Below, in pieces: positions 46,194-56,574 of a DNA stretch of 64,000 nucleotides (positions are counted from its first letter, which is position 1; every line of letters starts with the position of its first letter). Source of the stretch: Shimia sediminis. Lineage in GTDB: Bacteria; Pseudomonadota; Alphaproteobacteria; Rhodobacterales; Rhodobacteraceae. The notes beneath the pieces were generated by a model, which did not search any database, was not told the DNA's origin, and was given only the letters and a program-made list of their open reading frames with translations. The translations under genes and the position numbers were made by a program. Location of the stretch: NCBI RefSeq assembly GCF_003990645.1, contig NZ_RYZK01000009.1, positions 1 through 64,000 of the forward strand, written 5' to 3'.

Positions 46194-46433
46194 CTATTTG
46201 TTTTCTAGCGCCTCTATTCGGGCCTTGAGTGCTTCGTTCTCTTCGCGTGCCTTTTGCGCCATCGCGCGCACCGCGTCGAATTCTTCGCGTGTCACGAAAT
46301 CGCGGTCCGCCAGCCAGCGGTCCATCATCGATTTCAGGGCATTGTCGGCTTCATCCTTCGCACCCTGCGCCACGCCCATGGCGTTGGTCATCAGTTGCGA
46401 AATGTCATCCATGATCTTGTTGCGGGTCTGCAT
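46194..46433 (-). CDS. ubiK: UbiK/BMFP-family accessory factor
   Basis: This 79-residue protein is predicted helical, with a C-terminal coiled coil ([30 protein letters not shown]). It matches the YqiC/UbiK family, which supports ubiquinone biosynthesis and has membrane fusogenic activity. Its start [15 protein letters not shown] is family-like. It is divergent from lgt. Confidence 0.88.
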   Translation of the reverse strand: MQTRNKIMDDISQLMTNAMGVAQGAKDEADNALKSMMDRWLADRDFVTREEFDAVRAMAQKAREENEALKARIEALENK

Positions 46434-46528
46434 GTTCCGTCTCCGGCCTCTGTTTGCCCTCTATATGGGGTGCAATTGGCACCGGCACAATGGTTGACTT
46501 CGCCGCGCCTCCATGGCCAACAGAGGCC

Positions 46529-47413
46529 ATGCTTGCGATGATCCCCTTCCCCGAGATTTCACCCGAGATTTTCTCGATCTCCCTCTTTGGTTTCGACTTT
46601 GCCCTGCGCTGGTACGCGCTGGCCTATATCGTCGGTATCGTGATCGGCTGGCGGATCGTGGTCGCCGCCCTGAAACAGCCGCGCCTCTGGGCCGCCCCCG
46701 GCGCACCGATGAATGCCAAACAGGCCGAAGACCTGCTGACCTGGCTGATTGTGGGTGTGATTCTCGGCGGGCGTCTGGGCTATGTGCTGTTTTACCAATT
46801 CAGCGACTACCTCGCGCGCCCCGCAGACATTCTGAAAATCTGGCAGGGCGGCATGTCCTTTCACGGCGGCATGCTGGGCTTCATCTTTGCAGCCTGGATT
46901 TTCACAGGCCGCCAGACCATCCCCCGCCTCACCACCTCGGACGTTCTTGTCCTCGGCGTCTGGCCCGGCCTCCTCTTGGGCCGCATCGCCAACTTCATCA
47001 ACGCCGAGCTTTGGGGCCGTCCCACCGACCTGCCCTGGGGCGTCGCCTTTCCCGGCTACGGCGCACAAGACTGCGGCCAGGCCGTCGCCGAGATTTGCGC
47101 CCGCCACCCCTCGCAGCTCTACGAAGCCCTGCTCGAAGGCGTTGTTCTTGGGACGGTGCTCATCTGGGCCGCATGGAAACACGGCGCTCTGAAACGCCCC
47201 GGCCTGACCTCTGGCATCTTCTTTGCCGGCTATGGCCTTGCGCGTTTCCTTGTCGAGTTTGCCCGCCAGCCCGACGCGCAATTCATCAGCGAGGGAAACC
47301 CACTGGGTCTCGCCCTGCATGTGGGCGGCTATGGGCTGACCATGGGCCAACTCCTGTCGCTGCCCATGATCCTACTCGGCGCCTGGCTGATCGCGAGGGC
47401 GCGGCGTGTCTGA
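46529..47413 (+). CDS. lgt: Prolipoprotein diacylglyceryl transferase
   Basis: This 294-residue membrane enzyme adds diacylglycerol to lipoprotein cysteines. Family motifs are [22 protein letters not shown] and the signature [15 protein letters not shown]. About seven helices are seen. The start [16 protein letters not shown] at 46529 is family-like; the frame is open to 46454. It provides for the several lipoproteins in the tad locus. It overlaps the next gene by 8 bp. Confidence 0.92.
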   Translation: MLAMIPFPEISPEIFSISLFGFDFALRWYALAYIVGIVIGWRIVVAALKQPRLWAAPGAPMNAKQAEDLLTWLIVGVILGGRLGYVLFYQFSDYLARPADILKIWQGGMSFHGGMLGFIFAAWIFTGRQTIPRLTTSDVLVLGVWPGLLLGRIANFINAELWGRPTDLPWGVAFPGYGAQDCGQAVAEICARHPSQLYEALLEGVVLGTVLIWAAWKHGALKRPGLTSGIFFAGYGLARFLVEFARQPDAQFISEGNPLGLALHVGGYGLTMGQLLSLPMILLGAWLIARARRV

Positions 47414-48467
47414 CCTCAAGACGCAACTGATCGAGCGCATCACAACCCAAGGCCCGCTGACCCTGGCCGACTACATGGCCGAGTGCCTGTTGCACCCCGA
47501 GTTCGGTTATTACGCCACCCGTGATCCTCTCGGCGCTTCGGGGGACTTTACCACCGCGCCGGAAATCTCGCAGATGTTCGGCGAAATGCTGGGCCTCTCG
47601 CTGGCACAAAGCTGGCTGGATCAGGGCGCGCCGACAGCGTTTGTCCTGGCCGAGGCCGGACCGGGGCGCGGTACACTCATGGCGGACATTCTGCGCGTGA
47701 CCCGTGCTGTGCCCGGGTTTGCTGAGGCGGCACAGATCCATCTGATCGAGGCCTCGCCTACCTTGCGCGACAAGCAACGGGCCCTTCTGGGGACCGATGC
47801 CACATGGCACGACGAGGTCGACAGCCTGCCCAAGGACCTGCCACTGTTCTTCGTAGCGAATGAATTCTTTGATGCCCTGCCGATCCGCCAGCTGCAGCGT
47901 GATGGCACCGGCTGGCGCGAACGCCTTGTCGGACTGAGCAACGGTCAGCTGGCACCGGGTTTGGGGGACATGCTGGATGGATCAGCACTGGCACACCGTC
48001 TGGATGACACCAAGGATGGCGATCTTGTCGAAATCTGCCCTGCGGTAGAGGCCATTGCCACAGCCATAGGTCAGCGAATCGAACAGAATGGCGGCGCAGC
48101 CCTGATCGTCGATTACGGCGACTGGCGCTCACTGGGAGACACGCTTCAGGCTCTGAAGGCGCATAAATTCGTCGACCCCTTCGAGGCCCCCGGCACCGCC
48201 GATCTGACCGCACATGTGGATTTCGAAGCCATCGCCAAGGTCTCTCCCTGTGGTCATAGCCGCCTGACGCCACAGGGGGTTTTCCTCGAACGGCTCGGCA
48301 TCACTGCCCGCGCCCAAGGGTTGGCCCAGCGGATGGAAGGCGACAAGCTCGACGCACACATCGCCGCGCATCGCCGCTTGACGCACCCGGATGAAATGGG
48401 AAACCTGTTCAAAGTGATGGCGCTTTTCCCCACCCACGGCGCCCCCCCACCCGGATGTGAAACATGA
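47406..48467 (+). CDS. SAM-dependent methyltransferase, MidA/NDUFAF7 family
   Basis: This 353-residue protein starts with a GTG overlapping the lgt end. The SAM-binding motif is [17 protein letters not shown], followed by [15 protein letters not shown]. Family members include mitochondrial NDUFAF7, which methylates an arginine in a complex I subunit. A complex I role here is inference. The next gene overlaps by 4 bp. Confidence 0.88.
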   Translation: MSDLKTQLIERITTQGPLTLADYMAECLLHPEFGYYATRDPLGASGDFTTAPEISQMFGEMLGLSLAQSWLDQGAPTAFVLAEAGPGRGTLMADILRVTRAVPGFAEAAQIHLIEASPTLRDKQRALLGTDATWHDEVDSLPKDLPLFFVANEFFDALPIRQLQRDGTGWRERLVGLSNGQLAPGLGDMLDGSALAHRLDDTKDGDLVEICPAVEAIATAIGQRIEQNGGAALIVDYGDWRSLGDTLQALKAHKFVDPFEAPGTADLTAHVDFEAIAKVSPCGHSRLTPQGVFLERLGITARAQGLAQRMEGDKLDAHIAAHRRLTHPDEMGNLFKVMALFPTHGAPPPGCET

Positions 48468-49222
48468 CGCTCGAAATCCTGACATCGGACTCGCTCTCGC
48501 CATTTCGCCACGGCTTTTTCACCCGCAAGGGCGGCGCATCGTCGGGTGTGTTCCGTGGCCTGAACTGCGGCACCGGCTCGTCTGACCAGAGCGAGATTGT
48601 CGAGATCAACCGCCGTCGCGTAGCCGAGGCAATGGACGCGCCGGTCGAGCAACTGGTGACCGTCTATCAGGTGCACTCACCGGATGTGTTGGTGGTTGAG
48701 GAACCGATGACGGGCGACAAACCCAAGGCCGATGCAATGGTGACCAATACGCCCGGTCTCGTGCTTGGTATCCTGACCGCTGATTGTCAGCCGGTTCTGT
48801 TTGCCGACCCCCGCGCGGGTGTCGTCGGCGCAGCCCATGCAGGATGGCGCGGTGCGTTGGACGGTGTGCTTGAGGCGACCCTTGAAGCGATGGAAGGCCT
48901 GGGCGCAAAACGATCCAACATTTCCGCCGTCATCGGGCCTTCGATCAGCCAGAAGGCCTATGAAGTCGGCCCCGAATTCTATGACACGTTCCTGAGCGAA
49001 GACATGGGCAACAGCCAGTTTTTTGCGGGCGGAGACGCGGATCGCATGATGTTCGACCTGCCGTCCTATGGGCTATATCGCCTGCGCAATGCGGGCGTCG
49101 GCGATGCCGAGTGGATTCGCCACTGCACCTACTCCGACCCGGACAGGTTTTATTCCTACCGGCGCACCACCCACGCAAGAGAGGCCGACTACGGCCGCCT
49201 GATCTCGACCATTCGACTTTGA
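48464..49222 (+). CDS. pgeF: Polyphenol oxidase-fold protein / peptidoglycan editing factor
   Basis: This 252-residue protein has the YfiH/laccase-domain signature: VLGILTADCQPVLFADP, VVGAAHAGWRGALDGV and the C-terminal HCTYSDPDRFYSYRR. Cys and His here are the metal ligands. In E. coli PgeF removes L-Ser from wrongly made muropeptides; other members act on purine nucleosides. The lgt-midA-like-pgeF order with overlaps suggests one operon. Confidence 0.88.
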   Translation: MTLEILTSDSLSPFRHGFFTRKGGASSGVFRGLNCGTGSSDQSEIVEINRRRVAEAMDAPVEQLVTVYQVHSPDVLVVEEPMTGDKPKADAMVTNTPGLVLGILTADCQPVLFADPRAGVVGAAHAGWRGALDGVLEATLEAMEGLGAKRSNISAVIGPSISQKAYEVGPEFYDTFLSEDMGNSQFFAGGDADRMMFDLPSYGLYRLRNAGVGDAEWIRHCTYSDPDRFYSYRRTTHAREADYGRLISTIRL

Positions 49223-49368
49223 TGGGAATTGCCCCAAAATCATCCGCGTATTTTCCTGAAATCTGACCTTTCCTGCCGTATCTCCGCCCCAATTCGGGAC
49301 GACATTGGTTTCAAGGCAAGAAAACAGAGTGTTCCGCAATCAGGGACACGCAGTCAGGAGAACCCGAA

Positions 49369-49509
49369 ATGTCGAGCAACAAGCGTTTCATTCAATCGAT
49401 TACCAAAACCGCCGCGGCAGACGCCCCTGCGATGCCCTGGGCCCGTGGCAAGCGCCGCGCCGCCTTTATCGCCAAGCGCAATGCCGGCGAGCAAGACAAA
49501 GCTGCCTGA
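49369..49509 (+). CDS. 46-residue basic protein
   Basis: This small gene encodes MSSNKRFIQSITKTAAADAP followed by a basic segment with PWARGKRRAAFIAKRNAGE. AGGAG lies 8 bases before the ATG, and a strong terminator follows 18 bp after the stop, so it is an independent small unit. The Arg/Lys-rich segment could bind nucleic acid or ribosomes. I recognise no named family. Confidence 0.72.
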   Translation: MSSNKRFIQSITKTAAADAPAMPWARGKRRAAFIAKRNAGEQDKAA

Positions 49510-49527
49510 AGTCAGGCTTTCACCTGT

Positions 49528-49576
49528 AAAACAACAGGGCCGCGCGGGATGTCCCGGCGCGGCCCTGTTGTTTTTT
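49528..49576 (+). terminator. Strong intrinsic terminator after the 46-residue gene
   Basis: A stem of about 16 bp pairs ACAACAGGGCCGCGC with GCGCGGCCCTGTTGT, with an 11-nt loop and a TTTTTT run. It may also stop minus-strand lrp transcription, as the A-run precedes it. Confidence 0.93.
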
Positions 49577-49591
49577 GCGGATAGGAACCGC

Positions 49592-50092
49592 TCAGGCCTC
49601 GCGGCTCAGGCGTTCCTCGAGAATATCAAACGGCACACCCGGCTCGTCCTTGGCACCGCGAATGACCAGAGAGGTCTTCACGCTGGCCACATTGTCCGCT
49701 TTGGTCAGCTCTTCGGTCAGAAAAGTCTGGAAGGTCGACAGATCGGGGGCGACACATTTGAGGATAAAGTCCACTTCACCGTTCAGCATGTGACACTCGC
49801 GCACCAGCGACCAGTTGCGGCACCGTTCTTCAAAGACCGACAGATCCGCTTCGGCCTGGCTGACCAGCCCCACCATGGCAAACACCTGCACCTCAAAGCC
49901 CAGCTCGCGGGCGTCAACGTCGGCGTGATAGCCACGAATGAACCCGGCTTCTTCCAATGTCCGCACCCGGCGCAGGCAGGGCGGTGCGGAAATCCCGACC
50001 CTCTTGGCCAACTCAACATTGGTCATGCGGCCATCGGCCTGAAGTTCTGCGAGAATCTTGCGATCGATCGGGTCAAGCCGCGTACCGGGCAT
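49592..50092 (-). CDS. Lrp/AsnC-family transcriptional regulator
   Basis: This 166-residue regulator has an N-terminal helix-turn-helix (DRKILAELQADGRMTNVELAKRVGISAPPCLRRVRTLEEAG) and a C-terminal RAM ligand domain. It starts divergently from trxB across a 326-bp region. Its ligand is probably an amino acid. It may control itself or trxB. Confidence 0.9.
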   Translation of the reverse strand: MPGTRLDPIDRKILAELQADGRMTNVELAKRVGISAPPCLRRVRTLEEAGFIRGYHADVDARELGFEVQVFAMVGLVSQAEADLSVFEERCRNWSLVRECHMLNGEVDFILKCVAPDLSTFQTFLTEELTKADNVASVKTSLVIRGAKDEPGVPFDILEERLSREA

Positions 50093-51360
<1,268 letters not shown>

Positions 51361-51493
51361 GTCCTCGGCCTGAGGTGGCAAGGCCCTTGCAAGGGCCTTG
51401 GCCGCTCTTCTGTGTCAGGTTGCACATATCCTGCGCCTTGACCCCAACGCGCCAGTTGCGCACTCTGCCCAAAAGGTATGGGAAGCGGTAAAG

Positions 51494-53167
51494 ATGGCGA
51501 ACAGGCTCTGGCAAGGCAACTGGCGAACCAAGGCACGGATCGTCTCGGGTTTGATGCTGTTCGCTTATGTGTTTTTCCACCTGCTCAGCGTGGGAATGGG
51601 TCTGTTTTCTCTCGAGCTGATGGAGGCCTCCCAAGATCTGTTCGGGGCCATTCCCAGCAGCCGCCCCGGTGGCATAGTACTCTATGCGGCCCTGCTGACG
51701 CATCTGGGTCTGGCGCTCTATCGTCTGGCGCGCCGCCGCACTTTGCGAATGCCTTGGAACGAAGGGCTTCAGATTTTGCTGGGCCTGAGCATTCCTTTCC
51801 TTTTGATGGTGCATTTTGTGCACACCAACGTCGCCCGTATGCAGTTCGGCGTCGAAACCGAGATGGGCTATCTTACCGGGTTGATCTGGAACACCAAAAG
51901 CGCCTGGCAACAAGCGGTCTTGCTGTTGGTGGTCTGGATACACGGGTGCATCGGCCTGCATTTCTGGCTGCGCGTCAGTCCCCGGTGGCAAAGTCTCTTG
52001 CCCGTAGCACTGCCGGTCGCGACCTTGTTGCCAGCCTTTGCTCTGGCGGGGTTCATGGTGCAAGGACGGGCGCAGTCCGAAAGGCTACTGCGGTCCGAGG
52101 AAAGCGCCAGCCTCATGGCGCAGTACAACTTCCCGTCCGCTGAAACCTTTGCCGCCCTCAGAGAGGTGACCGATACTGGCCTGATGATCGCCGCCGGAGT
52201 GCTCTTGCTGACCCTGTCGGTTTTTTGGGGCCGCAAACTGTCCAGCAACCGCCACTCTTTGCGTATCCGCTACGTGGATGGACCGGAAATTCACGGGCAG
52301 CGCGGCATGACCCTGCTCGAAATGTCGCGCGCATCCGGTGTGCCGCATATGGCGCTATGCGGCGGTCGGGGACGCTGCACCACCTGCCGCGTTGTGGTCG
52401 AGGAAGGCGCCGACCTGCTGCATCCCCCCAGCACCGAGGAAGAGGCCAGCCTGCGCGCCGCCAACGCCCCGCCCAATGCGCGCCTCGCCTGTCAGATCCG
52501 CCCGACGGACCCGGCCACCGTACTGCGCGTGTTCCGCCCCGACGGGCAGCGTGCGCGGGCGCATGAGAGCCTTGGTCAGGAACGGCGACTGGCCATCCTG
52601 TTTCTCGACATGCGCAGCTTTACTGCGCGCACCACCGGGCAACTGCCCTATGACGTGGTCTTCCTTCTGAACCGTTTCTTCGACGCCATCGTGCCTTCGA
52701 TCACCGGGGCGGGCGGTACCGTTGACAAATACCTTGGCGATGGGCTTCTGGCGTTGTTCGAACTCGACAATGAAGAACTGTCTGCCCGCGCCGCACTGCG
52801 GGCTGCAGCGGGTATCAGCTCGGCTCTCGAGACCTTTAACAAGACGCTTGCAATGGAAAAGGCCGAACCGGTCCGCATCGGCATGGGTCTGCACCTCGGA
52901 GAGCTGGTGCTGGGCGAAATTGGCGCTGCCGAAAACGCACCCCGCACCATCATTGGCGACACGGTCAACGCCGCAAGCCGTCTTGAGGGCGAAACCAAGG
53001 GGCTTGGCGTCGAGCTTTTGGCCTCAGAGGCCCTGCTTAAGGCCGCAGGTATCGACGTAGACACCCTGGAGCTTGTCACACTCACCCTTCGCGGTGTGGC
53101 CCATCCTGTCCGTGCGCTGGCGATGGAACGAGCCAGCCGTGTTCCGGAGCTGATGCAGCCGTCGTGA
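51494..53167 (+). CDS. Membrane adenylate cyclase with a [2Fe-2S] ferredoxin domain
   Basis: This 557-residue protein has three parts. Residues 1-245 hold about five membrane helices with several His in helices (His29, His70, His107, His110, His150, His156), recalling haem b-binding membrane anchors. Residues 255-350 are a ferredoxin-like domain with Cys289, Cys295, Cys298 and Cys333. Residues 365-550 are a class III cyclase with metal Asp372 and Asp416, Lys412 and Asp489 for adenine, and Asn492/Arg496. All key residues for an active adenylate cyclase are present. It may make cAMP in response to redox state. The start at 51494 avoids a non-family extension. Confidence 0.88.
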   Translation: MANRLWQGNWRTKARIVSGLMLFAYVFFHLLSVGMGLFSLELMEASQDLFGAIPSSRPGGIVLYAALLTHLGLALYRLARRRTLRMPWNEGLQILLGLSIPFLLMVHFVHTNVARMQFGVETEMGYLTGLIWNTKSAWQQAVLLLVVWIHGCIGLHFWLRVSPRWQSLLPVALPVATLLPAFALAGFMVQGRAQSERLLRSEESASLMAQYNFPSAETFAALREVTDTGLMIAAGVLLLTLSVFWGRKLSSNRHSLRIRYVDGPEIHGQRGMTLLEMSRASGVPHMALCGGRGRCTTCRVVVEEGADLLHPPSTEEEASLRAANAPPNARLACQIRPTDPATVLRVFRPDGQRARAHESLGQERRLAILFLDMRSFTARTTGQLPYDVVFLLNRFFDAIVPSITGAGGTVDKYLGDGLLALFELDNEELSARAALRAAAGISSALETFNKTLAMEKAEPVRIGMGLHLGELVLGEIGAAENAPRTIIGDTVNAASRLEGETKGLGVELLASEALLKAAGIDVDTLELVTLTLRGVAHPVRALAMERASRVPELMQPS

Positions 53168-53176
53168 TGAAACCCT

Positions 53177-53196
53177 GCGTTGCAACCATGCAACGC
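53177..53196. other. 8-bp inverted repeat after the cyclase gene
   Basis: GCGTTGCA-acca-TGCAACGC is a perfect inverted repeat 9 bp after the cyclase stop. A short A-run but no T-run follows, so it is more likely a protein site or mRNA end structure than a terminator. Confidence 0.5.
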
Positions 53197-53256
53197 GTGC
53201 AAAAACCTGCCAGTTGCAGAAATTAGGGCTTCCAAAAACCGCTCGGCTGTGAAATG

Positions 53257-53272
53257 TGTTCACGCGTGAACA
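53257..53272. promoter_or_regulatory. Perfect 16-bp palindrome, probable operator
   Basis: TGTTCACGCGTGAACA is a perfect palindrome centred 27 bp before the ATG of the winged-helix/Sat/CysC gene. It has the shape of a winged-helix dimer site. The encoded MarR-like domain is an obvious candidate to bind it. Confidence 0.6.
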
Positions 53273-53291
53273 TACTTTGAGTCTTTTCCCA

Positions 53292-55367
53292 ATGTCGCAC
53301 CCCGTGACAAAATCTGATCCCCAAGAGGAAGACCTGCTCTTTCGCCTCCTGCGCCAGCTCGATACGGCGCCGGGTGCGTCCCAGCGCGCCACGGCCTCGG
53401 CTTTGGGGATTTCGCTGGGGCGTCTGAACGCGCTCTTGCGCACGACGGCGGACATCGGGCTGATCTCGATCAGCGAACGTGACGGCCCTGACAAGCGCCA
53501 GCGCTTTGCCTATACGCTGACCGCTCGCGGCGCGGCGGAAAAGTCCCGGCTCACAGATCAATTTCTCGCTCGCAAGCTCGCGGAATACAACGCGTTGCAT
53601 GCGGAACTTACTGGAACTGCAAGCGGGCTTGCCCCCGTCAAACACAGGACCCACCCAATGCAAAACAACCTTGCTCCCATCCCCGAGCTGTATGTCTCTT
53701 ACGAGAGCGCCCAGAAGCTCAAAGTCGAAGCCGCAGACCTTGTCAGCCATGACCTGACACCGCGTCAGATCTGTGACCTGGAACTATTGATGAACGGCGG
53801 CTTCAACCCGCTCAAAGGCTTTCTGACCGAAGAAGACTATGATGGCGTTGTGGAAAACATGCGCCTCGCCGACGGCTCGCTCTGGCCGATGCCGATCACG
53901 CTGGACGTGGGTGAAGACTTTGCCGCCTCGCTCGAACTGGGTCAGGACATTGCGCTCCGCGACCAAGAGGGCGTGATCCTCGCCACCATGACCGTCACCG
54001 ACCGCTGGGAGCCCAACAAGGCGCGCGAAGCCGAAAAGGTTTTTGGCGCGGACGACGACGCCCACCCCGCCGTCAACTACCTGCACAACCACGCGGGCAA
54101 AATCTATCTGGGTGGCCCTGTTGTCGGCATCCAACAGCCCGTGCACTACGATTTCCGCGCACGTCGCGACACCCCGAACGAGTTGCGCGCCTATTTCCGC
54201 AAGCTGGGCTGGCGCAAGGTTGTGGCCTTCCAGACCCGCAACCCGCTGCACCGCGCACACCAGGAACTGACCTTCCGCGCCGCGAAAGAAGCCCAAGCCA
54301 ACCTGCTGATCCACCCGGTTGTCGGCATGACCAAACCGGGCGACGTCGATCACTTTACCCGCGTGCGCTGCTACGAGGCGGTTCTGGACAAATACCCGGC
54401 GTCGACCACGTCGATGTCGCTCCTGAACCTCGCCATGCGCATGGCTGGCCCACGCGAAGCGGTCTGGCACGGCCTGATCCGCAAAAACCACGGCTGCACC
54501 CACTTTATCGTTGGCCGCGACCACGCCGGCCCCGGCAAGAACTCGGCCGGTGAAGACTTCTACGGCCCCTACGACGCGCAGGACCTGTTCCGCGAGCATC
54601 AGGACGAAATCGGCATCGAAATGGTCGACTTCAAACACATGGTCTGGGTTCAGGAACGCGCCCAATACGAGCCGATGGACGAGATCAAGGACAAGGATGA
54701 CGTCACCATCCTGAACATCTCGGGCACCGAACTGCGCCGCCGTCTGGCCGAAGGTCTGGAAATTCCCGAGTGGTTCTCGTTCCCCGAGGTGGTGACAGAA
54801 CTGCGCAAAACCAAACCGCCGCGTTCGAAACAGGGCTTTACCGTGTTTTTCACCGGTTTCTCGGGCTCGGGCAAATCTACCATCGCCAACGCACTGATGG
54901 TCAAGCTGATGGAAATGGGCGGTCGCCCTGTGACCCTTCTGGACGGCGACATTGTGCGGAAAAACCTGTCGAGCGAGCTGGGCTTTTCGAAAGAGCACCG
55001 CGACCTTAACATCCGCCGCATCGGTTATGTGGCCTCCGAGATCACCAAGAACGGCGGGATCGCCATCTGTGCGCCCATCGCGCCTTATGCCACCACCCGC
55101 CGCGCCGTGCGCGAAGACATCGAACAATTCGGTGCCTTTATCGAAGTGCACGTTGCCACTTCGATCGAGGAATGCGAGCGCCGCGACCGCAAAGGTCTCT
55201 ACAAACTGGCGCGCGAAGGCAAGATCAAGGAATTCACCGGCATCTCGGACCCCTATGATGTGCCTGCCGATCCTGAACTCAGCGTTGAGACAGAAAACGT
55301 CGACGTCGACAACTGCGCCCATCAGGTCATCCTCAAGCTGGAAAGCATGGGCCTGATCGCAGGGTAA
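53292..55367 (+). CDS. Winged-helix (MarR, EPS-type) fused to ATP sulfurylase / APS kinase
   Basis: This 691-residue frame has three parts. Residues 10-105 are a MarR-type winged helix resembling the EPS-associated family (LLFRLLRQLD; SLGRLNALLR; FAYTLTARGAAEKSRLT; LARKLAEYNALHAEL). From Met123 comes ATP sulfurylase (QTRNPLHRAHQEL at 314-326), then APS kinase with the P-loop GFSGSGKST at 522-530. The enzyme part alone would be 569 residues, the length of stand-alone bifunctional Sat/CysC. AGGA lies 8 bases before the Met123 codon (53658), so a separate enzyme could also be made. It turns sulfate into PAPS. No stop codon separates the parts. Confidence 0.88.
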   Translation: MSHPVTKSDPQEEDLLFRLLRQLDTAPGASQRATASALGISLGRLNALLRTTADIGLISISERDGPDKRQRFAYTLTARGAAEKSRLTDQFLARKLAEYNALHAELTGTASGLAPVKHRTHPMQNNLAPIPELYVSYESAQKLKVEAADLVSHDLTPRQICDLELLMNGGFNPLKGFLTEEDYDGVVENMRLADGSLWPMPITLDVGEDFAASLELGQDIALRDQEGVILATMTVTDRWEPNKAREAEKVFGADDDAHPAVNYLHNHAGKIYLGGPVVGIQQPVHYDFRARRDTPNELRAYFRKLGWRKVVAFQTRNPLHRAHQELTFRAAKEAQANLLIHPVVGMTKPGDVDHFTRVRCYEAVLDKYPASTTSMSLLNLAMRMAGPREAVWHGLIRKNHGCTHFIVGRDHAGPGKNSAGEDFYGPYDAQDLFREHQDEIGIEMVDFKHMVWVQERAQYEPMDEIKDKDDVTILNISGTELRRRLAEGLEIPEWFSFPEVVTELRKTKPPRSKQGFTVFFTGFSGSGKSTIANALMVKLMEMGGRPVTLLDGDIVRKNLSSELGFSKEHRDLNIRRIGYVASEITKNGGIAICAPIAPYATTRRAVREDIEQFGAFIEVHVATSIEECERRDRKGLYKLAREGKIKEFTGISDPYDVPADPELSVETENVDVDNCAHQVILKLESMGLIAG

Positions 55368-55393
55368 TCCAGCGACACCTTGATAGAACTGAC

Positions 55394-55422
55394 AAAGGCC
55401 GCCTTTCCGGGCGGCCTTTTCT
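55394..55422 (+). terminator. Intrinsic terminator after sat/cysC
   Basis: AAAGGCCGC and GCGGCCTTT form a 9-bp stem followed by TTTTC. It lies 26 bp after the stop codon. Confidence 0.85.
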
Positions 55423-55449
55423 CATTCCAACATCCAACCGGCACTCTGT

Positions 55450-55677
55450 TCAGTGCACGGGCACCGGCGCATAATCATGTTCCCGCGCCAGTGAAAAGGC
55501 CAGTTTCCGCTCTTTCACAAGCGCCAGCCGCTCGCCATCCGCAGTATGAACCGCATAGAGCACATCCGTGTCTGCCACCTGCTCCTGCACATCCTGCGGC
55601 AGGTCGGCCACAGCCACTTGGCGCACGTAAACGATGCGGTTTTCGGTCGTCTCGGCAAAATCATATGTCTCGTGCAT
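55450..55677 (-). CDS. DUF1150-family small protein
   Basis: This 75-residue protein (MHETYDFAETTENRIVYVRQ...) matches the DUF1150 family found beside Hsp20 genes in alphaproteobacteria. It lies 3 bp after hsp20 on the same strand. Function is unknown; the linkage suggests a stress role. Confidence 0.85.
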   Translation of the reverse strand: MHETYDFAETTENRIVYVRQVAVADLPQDVQEQVADTDVLYAVHTADGERLALVKERKLAFSLAREHDYAPVPVH

Positions 55678-55680
55678 GGC

Positions 55681-56094
55681 TTACCCTTTCTTGATCTGGA
55701 TGGTTTGCACCACGGTTTCGGGACGTGACCGGGTCAGGTCGACATGCAGCAGGCCGTTCTCCATGGCCGCCTCGCCCACCTCGACCCCGTCGGCCAGCAC
55801 GAAAGAGCGCTGGAACTGCCGCGCGGCAATACCCCGATGCAGAAACACGCGATCCGCGCTGTCATCCTGCTGACGCCCCCGGATCACCAGTTGGCGGTCC
55901 TCGACGGTGATCGACAGATCTTCCTCGCGGAAACCGGCCACGGCCAGCGTGATCCGATAAGACAAATCCGACGTCTGTTCGATATTGAAAGGCGGATAGC
56001 CCTCGTTGCCCGTTTTCGCGGTGCGTTCCAAAAGGCGTTCCAACTGCTCAAAGCCGAGCATATGCGGGTATGACCCCAAAGTGTGTTTTGTCAT
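55681..56094 (-). CDS. Hsp20-family small heat shock protein
   Basis: This 137-residue chaperone has an alpha-crystallin domain (about 30-125): YPPFNIEQTSDLSYRITLAVAGF, then VEDRQLVIRGRQ and the hydrophobic patch in GLLHVDLTR. It prevents aggregation of unfolded proteins. ATG at 56094 has AGGA seven bases upstream, better than the GTG at 56100. Confidence 0.9.
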   Translation of the reverse strand: MTKHTLGSYPHMLGFEQLERLLERTAKTGNEGYPPFNIEQTSDLSYRITLAVAGFREEDLSITVEDRQLVIRGRQQDDSADRVFLHRGIAARQFQRSFVLADGVEVGEAAMENGLLHVDLTRSRPETVVQTIQIKKG

Positions 56095-56252
56095 CGACAC
56101 GTCCTTGACTTAAGCGACAGTCCATTTCTCAGGCCCCGTTCTGGCGACCCTTCCCTAGGAATATGGGTGCCAATTTGACCAAGCGCAAGGGCTTTGCAGA
56201 CACTCTGAGTCAGGCTATTCTTGACCAACGAGTCGACAAGGAAAACAAACTC

Positions 56253-56477
56253 ATGAATGCCCCACACGACCTGTCGATGAAGACGGATGACGTCTTGCGG
56301 GTAGAACTCGAAGTTTTCAAACAGGAACACCGCGATCTCGACGATGCGATCACCGCTCTGGTCGAACGCGGCACCGGCGATCAGCTGACCATCCAGCGCC
56401 TGAAAAAGCAAAAGCTCCGGCTCAAGGATCTGATCGCCCTGATCGAAGACCGCCTGACCCCGGATATCATCGCCTGA
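56253..56477 (+). CDS. DUF465/YdcH-family small protein
   Basis: This 74-residue helical protein has the DUF465 signature [13 protein letters not shown] and [24 protein letters not shown]. These proteins are small coiled coils of unknown function. The start at 56253 ([13 protein letters not shown]) is chosen; the frame extends to 56163 without family likeness. Confidence 0.83.
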   Translation: MNAPHDLSMKTDDVLRVELEVFKQEHRDLDDAITALVERGTGDQLTIQRLKKQKLRLKDLIALIEDRLTPDIIA

Positions 56478-56574
56478 GAACCGGGCCATCCCCTTGCAAA
56501 TTAGGCCACAGCGCCGCATTGCGGAAAATGCGCAATGCTCTATAAACCGGGCTTCATATCTGGCAGAGGCGAAT

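Noticed and set aside
53784-55322. 512-codon open frame opposite the Sat/CysC gene
   Set aside because: Antisense shadow of a well-supported gene with intact catalytic motifs.
55450-56252. ROSE-type RNA thermometer before hsp20
   Set aside because: The leader upstream of hsp20 does not show the expected multi-hairpin with a sequestered ribosome site that I could recognise by eye.
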